From the NCBI GenBank assembly GCA_023055425.1, contig JALGPY010000034.1, forward strand, positions 1,175,584 through 1,239,583: a stretch of DNA of 64,000 bases. Direction: 5' to 3'. Position numbers and translations under genes: made by a program. The notes under the pieces were generated by a model that did not search any database, was not told where the DNA came from, and worked only from the letters and a program-made list of their open reading frames with translations. Source of the DNA: Linanthus parryae. Its lineage: Eukaryota; Streptophyta; Magnoliopsida; Ericales; Polemoniaceae. Numbering within the stretch: position 1 is the stretch's first letter; each line of letters starts with the position of its first letter. This document shows positions 12,131 to 24,566 of the stretch, piece by piece.

Positions 12131-13732
12131 TCAAGAGGTGATCCCCAAAAAGTTCATGAGCAGGTCCCTGGATGTCTTATCTAACCCATCATTATCCAGC
12201 ATATTAAACAATATTTTACAAACCGGAATCCCCCTCTGGCGCATCATCTCGAGAACTTTAACTGCCTTCACCATCTCTTTATTTTTTAAATATGCGTCAG
12301 CAACAACGGAATACGAATAGAAATTTGGCAAGCAACCATTTTCTTCCATGATGATAAGCCAGTCATTCGCTTCATCAACTAGATTTTCTCTACAGAGTCC
12401 ATTAAGCATGGTATTGTACGTTCGAACGTTGGGTTCGAGTCCTTTGGAAGAGAGGATCGAGAAAAGTTCCCGAGCAGCTTTGAGTCTCCCACCTTTGCAC
12501 AAACCATCTAGAACCGCAGTATACATCACAATGTCAGGCTCAAATCCATCATTTTGAAGCTGTTTAAAAAGTGTCAATGCCTCATCAAGCTGCTTGGTTT
12601 TGCACAAGCCGTCCAACAGAGTAGAGTATGTGAATTGATTAGGAGATAGGCCTTGAACTTTCATCTTGTGAAGAAGATGAAGAGCTTCTGCAGTTCTTCC
12701 TGCTAGAAACAAGCCACCAATGAGAGAATTGTAGGTAACTGTATTGGGAAACGCTTGCTTATGAGTCATTTCCTCGAAGATAGTCATGGCTTGATCAATC
12801 TGTTTGAGCTTGCAGTACCCATTGATCAACGTGCTGTAACTAATGACGTTAGGAGTAAAACCCCTAACGGCAATAGTATTAAGTAACTTTCTTGCCTTAC
12901 CAACCTGACCTATCAGACAGTAGCCATCCATCAGAGAGTTAAATGTGATAACATTTGGCCAGTTGCCCGTTTTAAGCATGAAAGCAACCACTTGCCAAGA
13001 TTGCTTTACCTTCCCTTGTTTGCAAAGGGCATCAATCATAATGTTGAACGTCTGGGTGTCTGGCGCGATATTCATGCCCACCATTTCATATAGCAATCTG
13101 GTACATTGGCTCCACTGTCTGAAATTGCTAACTCCCAGAATGAGGGTATTGAAAGTAACAACATCTGGGCAAATACCCTTACCAATCATTTCTGAAAATA
13201 ATTTGAAAGCTTGGTCCAATTGCTGGTCTATGGAGAGGCCATCAATGATAGTATTATAAGTCACTTTATCTGGCTCGTAACCTTGAGTTCCTTCCAGCTT
13301 TCTGAGGAGGCGAATAGCTTCAGTTGTTCTGCCGGTCTTGCACAATCCATTGATAACAGTATTGCAAGTTATTAAATCGAGATGATAACCTTTGAGCACT
13401 AATTCATCAAAGAGCTGAATGGCAGCATCTACGCGGCCATCGAGACAAAGACCGTGGATCAGACTAGTAAAGGTTACAACGCTTGGTTCATGGCCTTGTT
13501 TGAGAATCCTACCCAACAGAGAGCAACCAAAGGCAACGCGATTCAAACGGCAAAAACAATTGATGGCAACACTGAGTGTGTAGAGATTTGGCCTGACCTT
13601 GTGATATTGAGTTCCTAAGGAGTCCAATTTGGCAAACAGAGAAAGGGCAGTGGAATAGTGCTTTCTTCGAACAATAGAAGAGAGGAGTTGGGTGAATTGG
13701 ATGATAGAAGGCAAAGGTCGCGATTGAAGCAT
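12131..13732 (-). CDS. P-class PPR protein, restorer-of-fertility-like (RFL) type
   Basis: PPR proteins bind organellar RNA, one nucleotide per 35-residue repeat; P-class members of this type usually act in mitochondria. About 14 tandem repeats cover nearly the whole protein, with regular TYNTLIdGLCK-like cores and PD/PN repeat boundaries. No E, DYW or SMR domain follows. The start is a problem. The conserved family N-terminus (VHDAVNQFESML) is open upstream, but its frame reaches TAG at 13805-13807 without an ATG. The first in-frame ATG is at 13732, giving 533 residues and no transit peptide. Another ATG at 13884 opens a 39-codon reading in a different frame, so a frameshift or a cryptic 5' intron (TTCATTCCTAG acceptor-like site at about 13805) may have disconnected the targeting sequence. 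The repeats themselves are intact. Confidence 0.85.
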   Translation of the reverse strand: MLQSRPLPSIIQFTQLLSSIVRRKHYSTALSLFAKLDSLGTQYHKVRPNLYTLSVAINCFCRLNRVAFGCSLLGRILKQGHEPSVVTFTSLIHGLCLDGRVDAAIQLFDELVLKGYHLDLITCNTVINGLCKTGRTTEAIRLLRKLEGTQGYEPDKVTYNTIIDGLSIDQQLDQAFKLFSEMIGKGICPDVVTFNTLILGVSNFRQWSQCTRLLYEMVGMNIAPDTQTFNIMIDALCKQGKVKQSWQVVAFMLKTGNWPNVITFNSLMDGYCLIGQVGKARKLLNTIAVRGFTPNVISYSTLINGYCKLKQIDQAMTIFEEMTHKQAFPNTVTYNSLIGGLFLAGRTAEALHLLHKMKVQGLSPNQFTYSTLLDGLCKTKQLDEALTLFKQLQNDGFEPDIVMYTAVLDGLCKGGRLKAARELFSILSSKGLEPNVRTYNTMLNGLCRENLVDEANDWLIIMEENGCLPNFYSYSVVADAYLKNKEMVKAVKVLEMMRQRGIPVCKILFNMLDNDGLDKTSRDLLMNFLGITS

Positions 13733-15052
13733 GGATTCAAACTGATTCACGGCGTCGTGGACGTTCAGGTGACTGAACCCATCAGATTTGCTCGAGCTAT
13801 AGATCTAGGAATGAAGAGACCAGAGAAATCGAGGAAGAAAGGTACCGTTGTTGTCTTGTCGAACAGCTGAAGAGAAAGCACCATTTGCTAGAGAAGCTTG
13901 TTGGATATATTACGAAAACGCAGAGCTGCTATTGGGTTCTCTGAAACAGAATTGGGGAATTGGTCTTGAGTTAGGGTTTCACGAATCGAAAGAGGAAAAT
14001 GAAACACACCCTCTCAGGTTAGAGTCAGAAAGTATAAAATGAGCTTGTCAATAGTCAATCGTGAAGCGCATAAATTAAAAAGGTAAAACACACTTTCACC
14101 CCCTCAGGTTTGGGAAATAACACTTTAACCTTCTAGTGTACCAAATTTCAGGACACCTACACTTCACTTGAACAATACGCAAAATATGGCCTGAGGGTAT
14201 TCCCCTTCCCCTTGTCCACCCCCACTCTTTCATCCTCCATTCCCATCTGCTTCCCCTTCACCTTCGCAGGTTGGAGAAGACGAACCTCGCTCCTTCCATT
14301 CCCCCATCTATCCCTCCCCCCTCCCATTTTGTTTTAAAGATGGATTACAAATTTTGGGATTATATAATATGATCGCCACATTTATTTTTAAAGAAATTTG
14401 CTTATAGTGGGATATTTGATACTTATCCGACGCGAATTGGAAAACACACTTTCACAAAAATACTACTGGGTTCGTAAGAAATTGTGAATGTAGTATTGTT
14501 AGGAGGGTTATGTAAACCTCAACTCAAAGTGAACCACTTTCTTTTCACCTCGGGTGTCTTGCTCCAAAGGCACTTGTACCCTGCTCAATAGAGCTACATA
14601 CCGGTTCGGTTAAACCGGCGGTTTCAGTTAAAATCGAACCGGTTTAATTGACCGGTTCCAAACAGGTAACCAAACCGAGTACGAGGGACCGAAGCCGAGC
14701 CAGACCCGGGAATGTATCGGGTACGGTTCGGTTGCATGAAACACGGAACCGTAACCGGAACCGTCGAATCCAACCGATTTTTTGAAAAAAATGGACGTTA
14801 TGTTCTGTCACATCATGCTCGGCCGCGGGTTAGTGGCCGTTTGTTCGAAAAATCATCGCAAACTTTAGTGAAGTGGATGCATATTTTGTGTTTGGCCTAT
14901 TAAGATGCCTAAGTTATTGGGGTTCAACTTTCACCAATTTCTTTAAAGTACGCCTAGAAATGGTTTTGCATAACCTATTGGAGATTCTTGAACTTGAACG
15001 GTGTAATGCATTCTATGATTTCATAGGTATGGAACAAATTCGCAGATGAATC
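13733..15052. other. PPR 5' flank and intergenic repeats
   Basis: Contains the probable 5' untranslated region of the PPR gene (AAACCCTAACTC on the minus strand near 13970) and a TTTATACT motif near 14035. The stretch 14085-14165 is a degenerate repeat with CACTTTCACCCCCTCAGG. The stretch 14600-14770 is a compact run of CCGGTTCGGTT/AACCGGTTC words in both orientations, resembling subterminal repeats of a nonautonomous DNA transposon, but I cannot define its ends. No gene is supported. Confidence 0.5.
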
Positions 15053-16920
15053 TGAAGGGAAAATTCGATGAGATTTGTCCCCGACCACGTGATTTATGCA
15101 GAGAATTAATCATAGACATTCAAAACATTATAACGGTAAGTTAGCTTGCGGAATAAAACTTACCACAGTCCATCCGGACTAGGACGACACGAATCCCGAG
15201 ACTTTGACCAGCCACTGATGAATCTCTGTTCTGAATCTGACACCGGGACCTGTTCCATTGCTTCCGTCTCGTCGAGATACACGATTTTCATATATGGATC
15301 GTCTTCATCCGACATACGTAGCTCCGGTTAAGCTCAAAAACCAAAATCAGATTCTGCTGAAAATCAACTGCGGACCAGAAACTTTGACCGGCGATATCTG
15401 GAGTTCTACAACTCCGATCGACGCGCCGTTTCTTCCTGTCTCTTCGTTTCTTCGAGATCTACAACTTTCGTGTTTTACCAAAAGCGATCCGAGATCGTTA
15501 TCTAGGCCTAAACACCCAAAAACGGAATCTGGTATGACCGGAAGCCTTCCGACGTATGATCCAAGCTCCGATTCAAGTTCAATGGTGATTCGAACATGAA
15601 AAGCTCATGGATGCACAGCTGGGTTTTTCTCTCTTGTGTGGAAAAGATGTGTGAACAATAATTAACCCTTAATAACTATGGTATACTATTTATAGAGATA
15701 TATTACTAACCCTAATATTAGGAATACCCATAATTCCACACAAGTCCCTTGTAGGAAAACTTTACATAGCAAGTCCCTCCCTACAAACTTTAGTGTAGCT
15801 TGCAATTAAGTCCTAATCATATGGTTTGTAGTAATACCCATTAACTATAAAATACCAAACATAATCTCAATTTACATTCCACACACTTGAGACTCAAAAA
15901 CACTTGTGAGTCACATGATCACGCTTATGTTGGACTACGTCGGGGACCTCTGGAGAAAATAAATGAATCGGCTCCCAATAATATATTTGAACTCATAATT
16001 CAACCCGAATTAAATTCAAAACTAATTATTAATTATAGTTTACTCCACCATAAAACTATAATTTCACTCCGACATTTATTCTCATCATTATGTATGAGCT
16101 CCTGTTATTAATATCAGATAACTCCCCACGTTAAGATTACAGATACCCGTTAACGCTGATCTACTCTTACTGACAATTTCGATCTCATCAACATCTTATG
16201 TATTCCCTGATCTAAACCGCTCAACCCTTATTTGTTATGTCTGGTTACAAATAACCAGCTGGCCAGACTTGACATAACAAAACCTAGTGAGCTCCCAGGA
16301 GGGTACATCATTCTCATACGAGACGTGGATTCCATGATTCATTTAGCTTTCACCAAATCATAACAATCATTATCCAATATATCAGGATTGTTGACTCGCA
16401 TATGAATCTCACTCAATATATCAAAATAATAGTTTATCAAGATTTCTGTCCACATAAACAATCATAGATTAAGAGTTTCCAATATTACCAATAACAATGA
16501 AATAATACATTATCTCACTTCGGTCAGTCTGAGATAATTATATTTCATATGGCGGTCCTGTTCAACATACACAAAGTATGCTAGTGTAACAAGTTGAAAC
16601 TATACCGTTTCCTTGACCGAGATGTGTCACTATAATGTTACACTACAATCGTTCCGATGGTTTGTCCAAAATCATCTAGACTGTGAACCCTTACTTATAT
16701 TCCATAAATAACTGACAATCGATCTCGCGCATGCCCGAACTCGTCTGCATGTCCAATTGTCTGAGGTATGGAACACTAGACTTCATAATGCATATTTATA
16801 TGGCAAGCAATAAATAGCATTTGCATACTCACGTGTTTGCTAAATTAAGATGCAAACAGTTATCTATTAAGAATTATTAATTCAACCATAAATATGGCTT
16901 TCTGAATACAATTCCCAACA
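15053..16920 (-). repeat. 3' LTR of the Copia element
   Basis: 1868 bp, nearly identical to 20972-22839. I count roughly 25 substitutions by eye (about 1.3 percent) and no net length change. Short open frames inside it recur in both LTRs and are not genes. Confidence 0.93.
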
Positions 16921-16931
16921 ATCTCCCACTT
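16921..16931 (-). other. Polypurine tract of the Copia element
   Basis: The minus strand reads AAGTGGGAGAT immediately before the LTR start TGTTGGG. This is the usual plus-strand priming site of Copia elements. Confidence 0.8.
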
Positions 16932-17479
16932 ATTCTCAAAGCCATAAATTAACAATCTAGAAACCCTTCATAATCGGAAGTCTGAATCTATGTGTAGACT
17001 ATATGTGATAAACTAACATATCTACTCTATATCTTCTCAGATAGCCAAGTATGCTTTTATCACATTCCACTAGTTTTCTTTCCTTGTAAGTGACTTAAAA
17101 CTATTATCCATGCTAAAAGCAAAATAGTCATCATGTCAAATACTATACATAGTATACATGAGGCTCCACCTGCTAAAGCATGAGGAACTGCCTTTTCCCT
17201 CTCCATCTAATCACGTGTTCGAAACACTGATTCTCAGACAGAGAAACTCCACACGCCATAATCAATAACGTTCTCTTGGATTCTTTTTATACTTGAAACA
17301 TGAAAGAACTTTACTGATATATGTGACTTTAGAAACAACCATCATTCTATTCTCTCGATCACGCGAGAGCGCAAACCAAGAATCTGAATGGTTTCACCTA
17401 AATCCCACATATCACGTTTACTAGCTAATCACACATTCACTGAAGATGTATATCCAATATTGTTTCCAATGAGCCATCC

Positions 17480-17945
17480 TCAACATGGAGCACAAGAAAT
17501 ATTACCAATTTTCGTCGCATCTCTTCTACACACGAGATTCGTTAAGTCACAAATCAAACTATGATATTTGATTGCCTGGTCAAAACGAATGCTGCAAGAT
17601 CTGAATACTAGCTTAATCCCTATGTCAATTGAGATCTTAAGTTTGTAATTCACCTTATCTTGCACAACTAACTCTTTTGGTCGCATCATGTAGATGCATC
17701 CATCAAGAATTCCAATGAAGAAATCCATCCTGACATACATCTTCCATATCTCATTACTGAAATGAGCAGTAAATACGAACGAGAATCTGAATAGACCTAT
17801 ATATAGCTACCGGCATAATCAGCCTAGCTTTTAAGGTTTTCACCTTTCCGCCTTCTCTTCTCTTTCTCTTGTAGGTCCATTTGCAACCGATGATTTTTAT
17901 CTCACCTTGCAAATCTACAATGTCCAAAAGGTAGTTATAATACAT
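17480..17945 (-). pseudogene. Degenerate Copia reverse transcriptase
   Basis: The first part (17754-17945) reads IGCKWTYKRKR, GKVKTLKARL, then jumps to PVAIYRSIQILV. This matches the Copia RT motifs GCKWvYKrKr, GkvetfKARLvAKGy and SPVA...SIRiL, with the catalytic stretch between KARL and PVA lost. The second part (17480-17740) reads ILDGCIYMMRPKELVV and SIRFDQAIK, matching the later 'lnGxLdexiYMxqPxGF' and 'FDxxIk' segments but with GLKQA lost. Stops and deletions exclude function. Confidence 0.75.
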
Positions 17946-20900
17946 GAATGTTATCTCAGATGCTACAGACTAATGTCATGACTCTGCATATTCAACATTC
18001 ATTGTCTCTTCATAGTATTAGGACTGAGTTAAAACTTATCCAGGATTCAAATTATCCCAAGTAGCTCAACCAATGAGGTTGTCATATAACTCTCCCACTA
18101 CGACAAAGATCTCCCGTTTCTCGCGTATTCAAAACAACATAAATTTATACTCCTTGTGTGTGTGTTATCTCAAAACTAACAACTTGAACATCTTCCTTAA
18201 GCTCCTTTTATGTTACAGTTTCTTATTCATATGATTCCCTTTTCCAAGAATCAGGTATTGTGCCGACAATAACCTTCTGATCCTTAAGATCATAAATAAG
18301 TAACATTCTAGCCTTCTAATATTCAACCAAGAGACATACTTCTAATTTAGCTTCTAACTTATCGGAATGACTTCTCCATACCTGAAAGTGTCTAGAAAAG
18401 ATTTTACCCTTTCCTACAATTCCATGGATGTAGTCATGATCAATTTAGAGTGCGCTAAATTCAAAAGTATGAAACAGTCTCTAATGAATAATCTTAAGAC
18501 GATAACAAAATATGTGAATAACACTTCACTTCACTGATCCGATCATATATATGAAAAATATGTTTCTTCTATCAGTGATGTTATTCGACTAATCTTTTTG
18601 TATTAGGAAATATTATGGTACTTTAATATACAATTGTCACCACTATGCTAAAAATACCTTAGGCAATAAAAAACTTACCTCAAATTTAGCACATTAGACA
18701 ATCTCTCGATACTAAAGTTCTACCATAAAATTCTCCCACAGCAAGAGTTCCTACTCTCAGAGCATCTCTTGTCATGATGTCTATCTCTACACTATCATAT
18801 CGTCTACTCGTCCTGAACTCTCATAAGGAATTCCAAACATGATTAGTTTATCTCGTATCTACAAACCAGGAATGGCTGAACGAGTAACTAAACATGATTT
18901 GACGAATAGTGCAGTAGACACGAGTGAGTTGTTCATCCTTAGCTTAAATTATTAAGTTGTTTCTTAGTAGTGTCTTTTCTGAAAGCAAATATAATGCTTG
19001 CCTTTCGGCTTTTACTTGCATCACGTCCGGGGAATAAAAACAACAACCTTAATTGGATTTATGAATATATTTCTACTTCCTACTACCAGATGGTTTAGAA
19101 GTAGAACCAATTTTCATTCACCAATATACTAGTTGTATTCCTGACGAGTCTTTTACCCACAAATAATTCAATTAGCATTTTTGTCAATGAATAACTCAAC
19201 CTATCAATGTTTTATTCATTCAAAATTGCTTAAAATAATTATATGGGACCTCTTTATCTGACCGACCTAGTTTTCACTATCGATCTGAGATCCCTTGGTC
19301 ACATGTTCACTCAAAAGATATAATATCCTCAGAACATGATTACGTCTTGGGGCTCTCTCTCATCTATGTGTTCATTAACGCCCTTATTGCCACTTACACT
19401 GCAACCCGATCTTGATGCCCAAACATCTTTACATGTTTGCATCATATCGTATGCATCTGACACCGGTTGATGCTGATGTTGCACTACATTTGACATATGC
19501 CAAGACGTAACCAGCGACATCTCACTAACCTTATCCTACCTTTGATAGGCCCTGGGTATTTACACCACCCGCCTCATCACTAGGTTCTTAAGTGCAAAAC
19601 TTGGTCAACACACACTTGTATTCCTTCGCAGTTAAGACAACTTTTAAAAAAAATCTCTTCCAACAACAGTAATTCTAGTTAATTTATATTATTCGAGAAT
19701 CACATCCTGGGTTCAAAACCTAGCATCTTTAATTATCAGACAAACACGATAAATAAAAAAATATTATGTCCCTGAGTATGCTTAACCTTTGAATTCAACT
19801 AATAATAGAATTCATCGGCAATTCGATTTCCATTTCAACTGCCTGCGACGATGGGCCACTCGACTTTGAAATAAATTAAACAGACAACGTCACTTTAGAT
19901 TTATTATCTGGACATTTACCTGTCCAATAAAACTAAATAGCCGATTCTTAGGCCCAACAAAGTTAGTAACAAGAACTCGATGGGAGGATATTACCAACCT
20001 TATTGTTAAGTGATTCAACCATTACTTCGTACTGAACTGAATCTATTAGTTTTAAAGAACAGCTCCGATGGGGAGACTTGTCCAACAAACTAGATTCAAC
20101 AACTATCCTTGTAAGGAGATTTGCCAAACAATCTGTAATTAACCATGGTACCGATGGGGCACTCATATCAATTACATTATTTCCAAATCAGTTATGGAGG
20201 CCTCGGGCTTCATTACTTTGCCAAAGAAAACCCTTTATCCACTTAATATTTTTGTTTGAAATACTTATTTTATTAATTTTGAAAAATATGCTCCTTATTT
20301 GACTTGACCAAAATTTACAAAATAATATCTAGTTTAAACAAACAATTATTTTGTGACCAATTTTGATCTCAAATGAGCGAGTAATTTTTCATTAATAAAA
20401 TTATATTCAAACACAATTAGATTGATATAGACATGCATACAACCGTTTTAATATCCATGTTGTCCGTGATATCTTGATTAGTGACTATTAACAAATAATA
20501 AACCAATCAACACAACATAATAAAACATCCACCCATAATAACAAAAACAACACATAAACTGTTATTATGGCCATGTCTTCATCGTCTCGATAGTCGCTTC
20601 CAATACTTGAATGCTCCATCATCTTCGTCCAATCTTTTGGGTCCATCATCTTCTTTCAATTTCTATTACATAGTCCTACCCTACTACATGGATCTAGACT
20701 AAGTAAAATTGAAAAACAAGCTACTAATTAATTTACTATTCTCCACAAACCGGAGACTTTACAATTAATTACAACCCAAAAAAGTGCCAAAAATACGGCA
20801 ATAAAACCACAACCACAAACAGAAAATTAAATTTTAATATGGCCATAATAACAGTGAATCTGCAAAACAGCGTTAGCACAATGCAGTCCATTCACACAAT

Positions 20901-20957
20901 TACCGTATTTTAATTGGACAACATGGTTTGATTAATCTAAGCATAAAATCAACGTTG
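17946..20957. other. Interior of the Copia element, no intact gag, protease or integrase
   Basis: By position this should hold gag, protease and integrase in minus orientation. I see only short unrelated open frames and no CCHC knuckle or DTG protease motif. It is either decayed or replaced by noncoding filler. Confidence 0.6.
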
Positions 20958-20969
20958 GCTCTGATACCA
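20958..20969 (-). other. Primer-binding site (initiator tRNA-Met)
   Basis: The minus strand reads TGGTATCAGAGC two bases after the 5' LTR end. This is the canonical plant retrotransposon primer site complementary to the 3' end of initiator tRNA-Met. Confidence 0.93.
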
Positions 20970-20971
20970 CT

Positions 20972-22839
20972 TGAAGGGAAAATTCGATGAGATTTGTCCC
21001 GGACCACGTGATTTATGCAGAGAATTAATCATAGACATTCAAAACATTATAACGGTAAGTTAGCTTGCGGAATAAAACTTACCACAGTCCATCCGGACTG
21101 GGACGACACGAATCCCGAGACTTTGACCAGCCACTGATGAATCTCTGTTCTGAATCTGACACCGGGACCTGTTCCATTGCGTCCGTCTCGTCGAGATACA
21201 CGATTTTCATATATGGATCGTCTTCATCCGACATACGTAGCTCCGGTTAAGCTCAAAAACTAAAATCAGATTCTGCTGAAAATCAACTGCGGACCAGAAA
21301 CTTTGACCGGCGATATCTGGAGTTCTACAACTCCGATCAACGCGCCGTTTCTTCCTGTCTCATCGTTTTTTCGAGATCTACAACTTTCGTGTTTTACCAA
21401 AAGCGATCCAAGATCGTTATCTAGGCCTAAACACCCAAAAACGGAATCTGGTATGACCGGAAGCCTTCCGACGTATGATCCAAGCTCCGATTCAAGTTCA
21501 ATGGTGATTCGAACATGAAAAGCTCATGGATGCACAGCTGGGTTTTTCTCTCTTGTGTGGAAAAGATGTATGAACAATAATTAACCCTTAATAACTATGG
21601 TGTACTATTTATAGAGATATATTACTAACCCTAATATTAGGAATACCCATAATTGCACACAAGTCCCTTGTAGGAAAACTTTACATAGCAAGTCCCTCTC
21701 TACAAACTTTAGTGTAGCTTGCAATTAAGTCCTAATCATATGGTTTGTAGTAATACCCATCAACTATAAAATACCAAACATAATCTCAATTTACATTCCA
21801 CACACTTGAGACTCAAAAACACTTGTGAGTCACATGATCACGCTTATGTTGGACTACGTCGGGGACCTCTGGAAAAAATAAATGAATCGACTCCCAATAA
21901 TATATTTGAACTCATAATTCAACCCGAATTAAATTCAAAACTAATTATTAATTATAGTTTACTCCACCATAAAACTATAATTGCACTCCGACATTTATTC
22001 TCATCATTATGTATGAGCTCCTGTTATTAATATCAGATAACTCCCCACGTTAAGATTACAGATACCCGTTAACGCTGATCTACTCTTACTGACAATTTCG
22101 ATCTCATCAACATCTTATGTATTCCTTGATCTAAACCGCTCAACCCTTATTTGTTATGTCTGGTTACAAATAACCAGCTGGCCAGACTTGACATAACAAA
22201 ACCTAGTGAGCTCCCAGGAGGGTACATCATTCTCATACGAGACGTGGATTCCATGATTCATTTAGCTTTCACCAAATCATAACAATCATTATCCAATATA
22301 TCAGGATTGTTGACTCGCATTTGAATCTCACTCAATATATCAAAATAATAATTTATCAAGATTTCTGTCCACATAAACAATCATAGATTAAGAGTTTCCA
22401 ATATTACCAATAACAATAAAATAATACATTATCTCACTTCGGTCAGTCCGAGATAATTATATTTCATATGGCGGTCCTGTTCAACATACACAAAGTATGC
22501 TAGTGTAACAAGTTGGAACTATACCGTTTCCTTGACCGAGATGTGTCACTATAATGTTACACTACAATCGTTCCGATGGTTTGTCCAAAATCATCTAGAC
22601 TGTGAACCCTCACTTATATTCCATAAATAACTGACAATCAATCTCGCGCATGCCCGAACTCGTCTGCATGTCCAATTGTCTGAGGTATGGAACATTAGAC
22701 TTCATAATGCATATTTATATGGCAAGCAATAAATAGCATTTGCATACTCACGTGTTTGCTAAATTAAGATGCAAACAGTTATCTATTAAGAATTATTAAT
22801 TCAACCATAAATATGGCTTTCTGAATACAATTCCCAACA
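20972..22839 (-). repeat. 5' LTR of the Copia element
   Basis: 1868 bp, the same length as the other LTR; it should carry the promoter on the minus strand. The ends are TG and CA. Confidence 0.93.
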
Positions 22840-22844
22840 AAATC

Positions 22845-24175
22845 TACGCGACACATAACGTGACATAATGAGAATCTTTCCCTCGTTCATGTGTCACTTA
22901 GAGGCACCACCAACCCAACACTTCACGAAAAAAATAAGAGTTATCAGGGTATACATCGTCAATACTACTCAGATGATCCACGAGGCCCACACGGTGAGGA
23001 GTCATGGGACAACTCTACTCACCGCTTCATGTCGCTCTTCAACACGTGTTTATAGAAACATGCGTCATAGCGTTTGAAATCCCATTGGAGCGCATGTCTT
23101 ATCTCATAATGACCACTATGCATATTCTCGTTCATTCACCATCTTCGCGACTAACCCGAGCACTGAAATGTCGCATGCAAATGCGCCCCCAAAACAGTTA
23201 TCGCATCTGGCTATTTATACAGACTTACACGCCTTAAGGGTATCTGCCATTTTTGGGGTGACTTGCGTGCTACCCTCATATTGGCATCTAACCAAGGCGA
23301 CAAGTGAATCCCTCAGCGTCTAGCTTAACCGGGACTCTGTCTCATCTTTGCTCACCATCTATGGCGCCAAAGGCAATCGCTCGTGTGACTGAGTCGTTCT
23401 CAATGTCTACATGACATGCTTAATGCAGTAAAGAAAATACAACCTATCATGCACGTTTCAAAACAACACACATAATAATCCAAGCAAATCTAATTTTAAA
23501 AAAAAGGTCAATGTCTCCAATATTCATCAATCATTTAGCGAGTCACCAACTACCGAGTCCCATCTCCCTAACATGATCCACAAAAAATGTACTCTCATAA
23601 GTGATTAAGTTATGTGATTAGCCAACAAATGGATAGTAGGGATATACTCGAAGATAACTTCGCGGATAGATACCACATCCCCGATGAAATGCCACCTTTT
23701 TTCCACTGTGTATGGCTTTATCACGGTACTTGAGTACTTAGCTCTCTGCTATGGCTGCCATACTAGCATAACACAGGGTAACAGGTTGTCAACTACTCCT
23801 AAGTTGACCAAAATCTTCTTAGCGAAACACAGTTTTGCGCTGCGGGATAATAGGCAACATACTCTGCCTCCATCCACGATAGAGCGGTGAAAAATTAGAT
23901 ATTACTACTTCATGTGATGGGCCTGCCATCAAGCGTGAGACAAAGCGTGAGGCGTACGTGTATAGGTCCCCACCCTTGTCAGTATAGATGACCGACAAGT
24001 CGAAGTTTCTAACTTTGATAGCATAAGCCCCAAACTCCACAAAATTGCTTGAATGAGAATAATAACAGGAAACAGTTTAAATTCAACTAGCTTTGAAGAT
24101 CTTGTAATTAGATTCAAGAGGAAGGTTATGCCATCAGGGTTCGAACGGTTTGCAAACATCGATTAGGGACGAGAA
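22845..24175 (-). pseudogene. Older Copia relic with RNase H tail
   Basis: Minus-strand sequence at about 23520-23905 contains, across several frames, MEAEYV-like, CVSLRRF, DKAIH, RWHFIGDVVSIREV and IPTIHLLA, followed by FVDHVREMGLG. This is the order of the Copia RNase H end and tail (MEAEY, HIevryHFir, TxxxLAD). Frameshifts and stops are frequent. It is more decayed than the neighbouring LTR element. No LTR ends could be assigned, and the rest of this stretch shows nothing recognisable. Confidence 0.55.
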
Positions 24176-24179
24176 AAGC

Positions 24180-24566
24180 TAAGTGCATGTTATATTACCT
24201 GAAACTAGATAAGCTAAGATGATACAGAAAGAACAAGATTTAGAGAAAGAAAGTTGCTTAAAATCTGAACACAACTTGTAAGTATCCGACCAATGCTGTT
24301 CAATAAAACCAGGTAAATAGTTTCGCGAATTCATCAAGGTCAAACCAACAAGAGTACAATACGGTACAAGTACATGACAGCACAATGTCTTCAAACAACC
24401 CAAGACACCAGTAATAAGAGCAGAAACTAAACTTTCACTCAATACATCAACTCTGCAGACTGCGGAATGCATCAAAAGCTGGGTGACATGATAACAAAGT
24501 CGGTCCACTAAACAGATATTAAGCTGATCCATTCATGCGTACATTGGCAACTCGTACTGTATCCTG
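24180..24566 (-). other. Possible 3' untranslated exon of the F-box gene at 26022-27188
   Basis: The minus strand has CTCCTCTTGCAG followed by GATACAG at 24566, a good splice acceptor. The following sequence is homologous to 45300-45590 and more weakly to 38190-38445, which have similar contexts. The coding gene has a donor (TAATCAG/GTACCT) directly after its stop, so joining the two would remove an intron of about 1.45 kb. Transcript evidence is needed. Confidence 0.4.

Larger units (their letters stand above)
15053..22839 (-). mobile_element. Copia-type LTR retrotransposon, full structure, defective coding region
   Basis: Two direct repeats of exactly 1868 bp flank a 4051-bp interior. Read on the minus strand, the element begins TGTTGGGAATTG and ends TTTTCCCTTCA (TG...CA). 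The 5' LTR, at the right, is followed by a primer site complementary to initiator tRNA-Met. The 3' LTR, at the left, is preceded by the purine-rich AAGTGGGAGAT. Flanks GAATC (15048-15052) and AAATC (22840-22844) are a probable 5-bp target duplication with one change. The interior keeps only broken reverse-transcriptase sequence and no open gag-pol, so the element is not autonomous. Confidence 0.93.

Noticed and set aside
15146..16111. 61- and 74-codon frames found twice
   Set aside because: Both copies lie inside the two LTRs; there is no conservation beyond LTR identity and no domain.
17141..17240. Possible CRISPR-like or satellite repetition in the AT-rich interior
   Set aside because: No regular repeat-spacer pattern. 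It is the decayed Copia interior of a plant genome.
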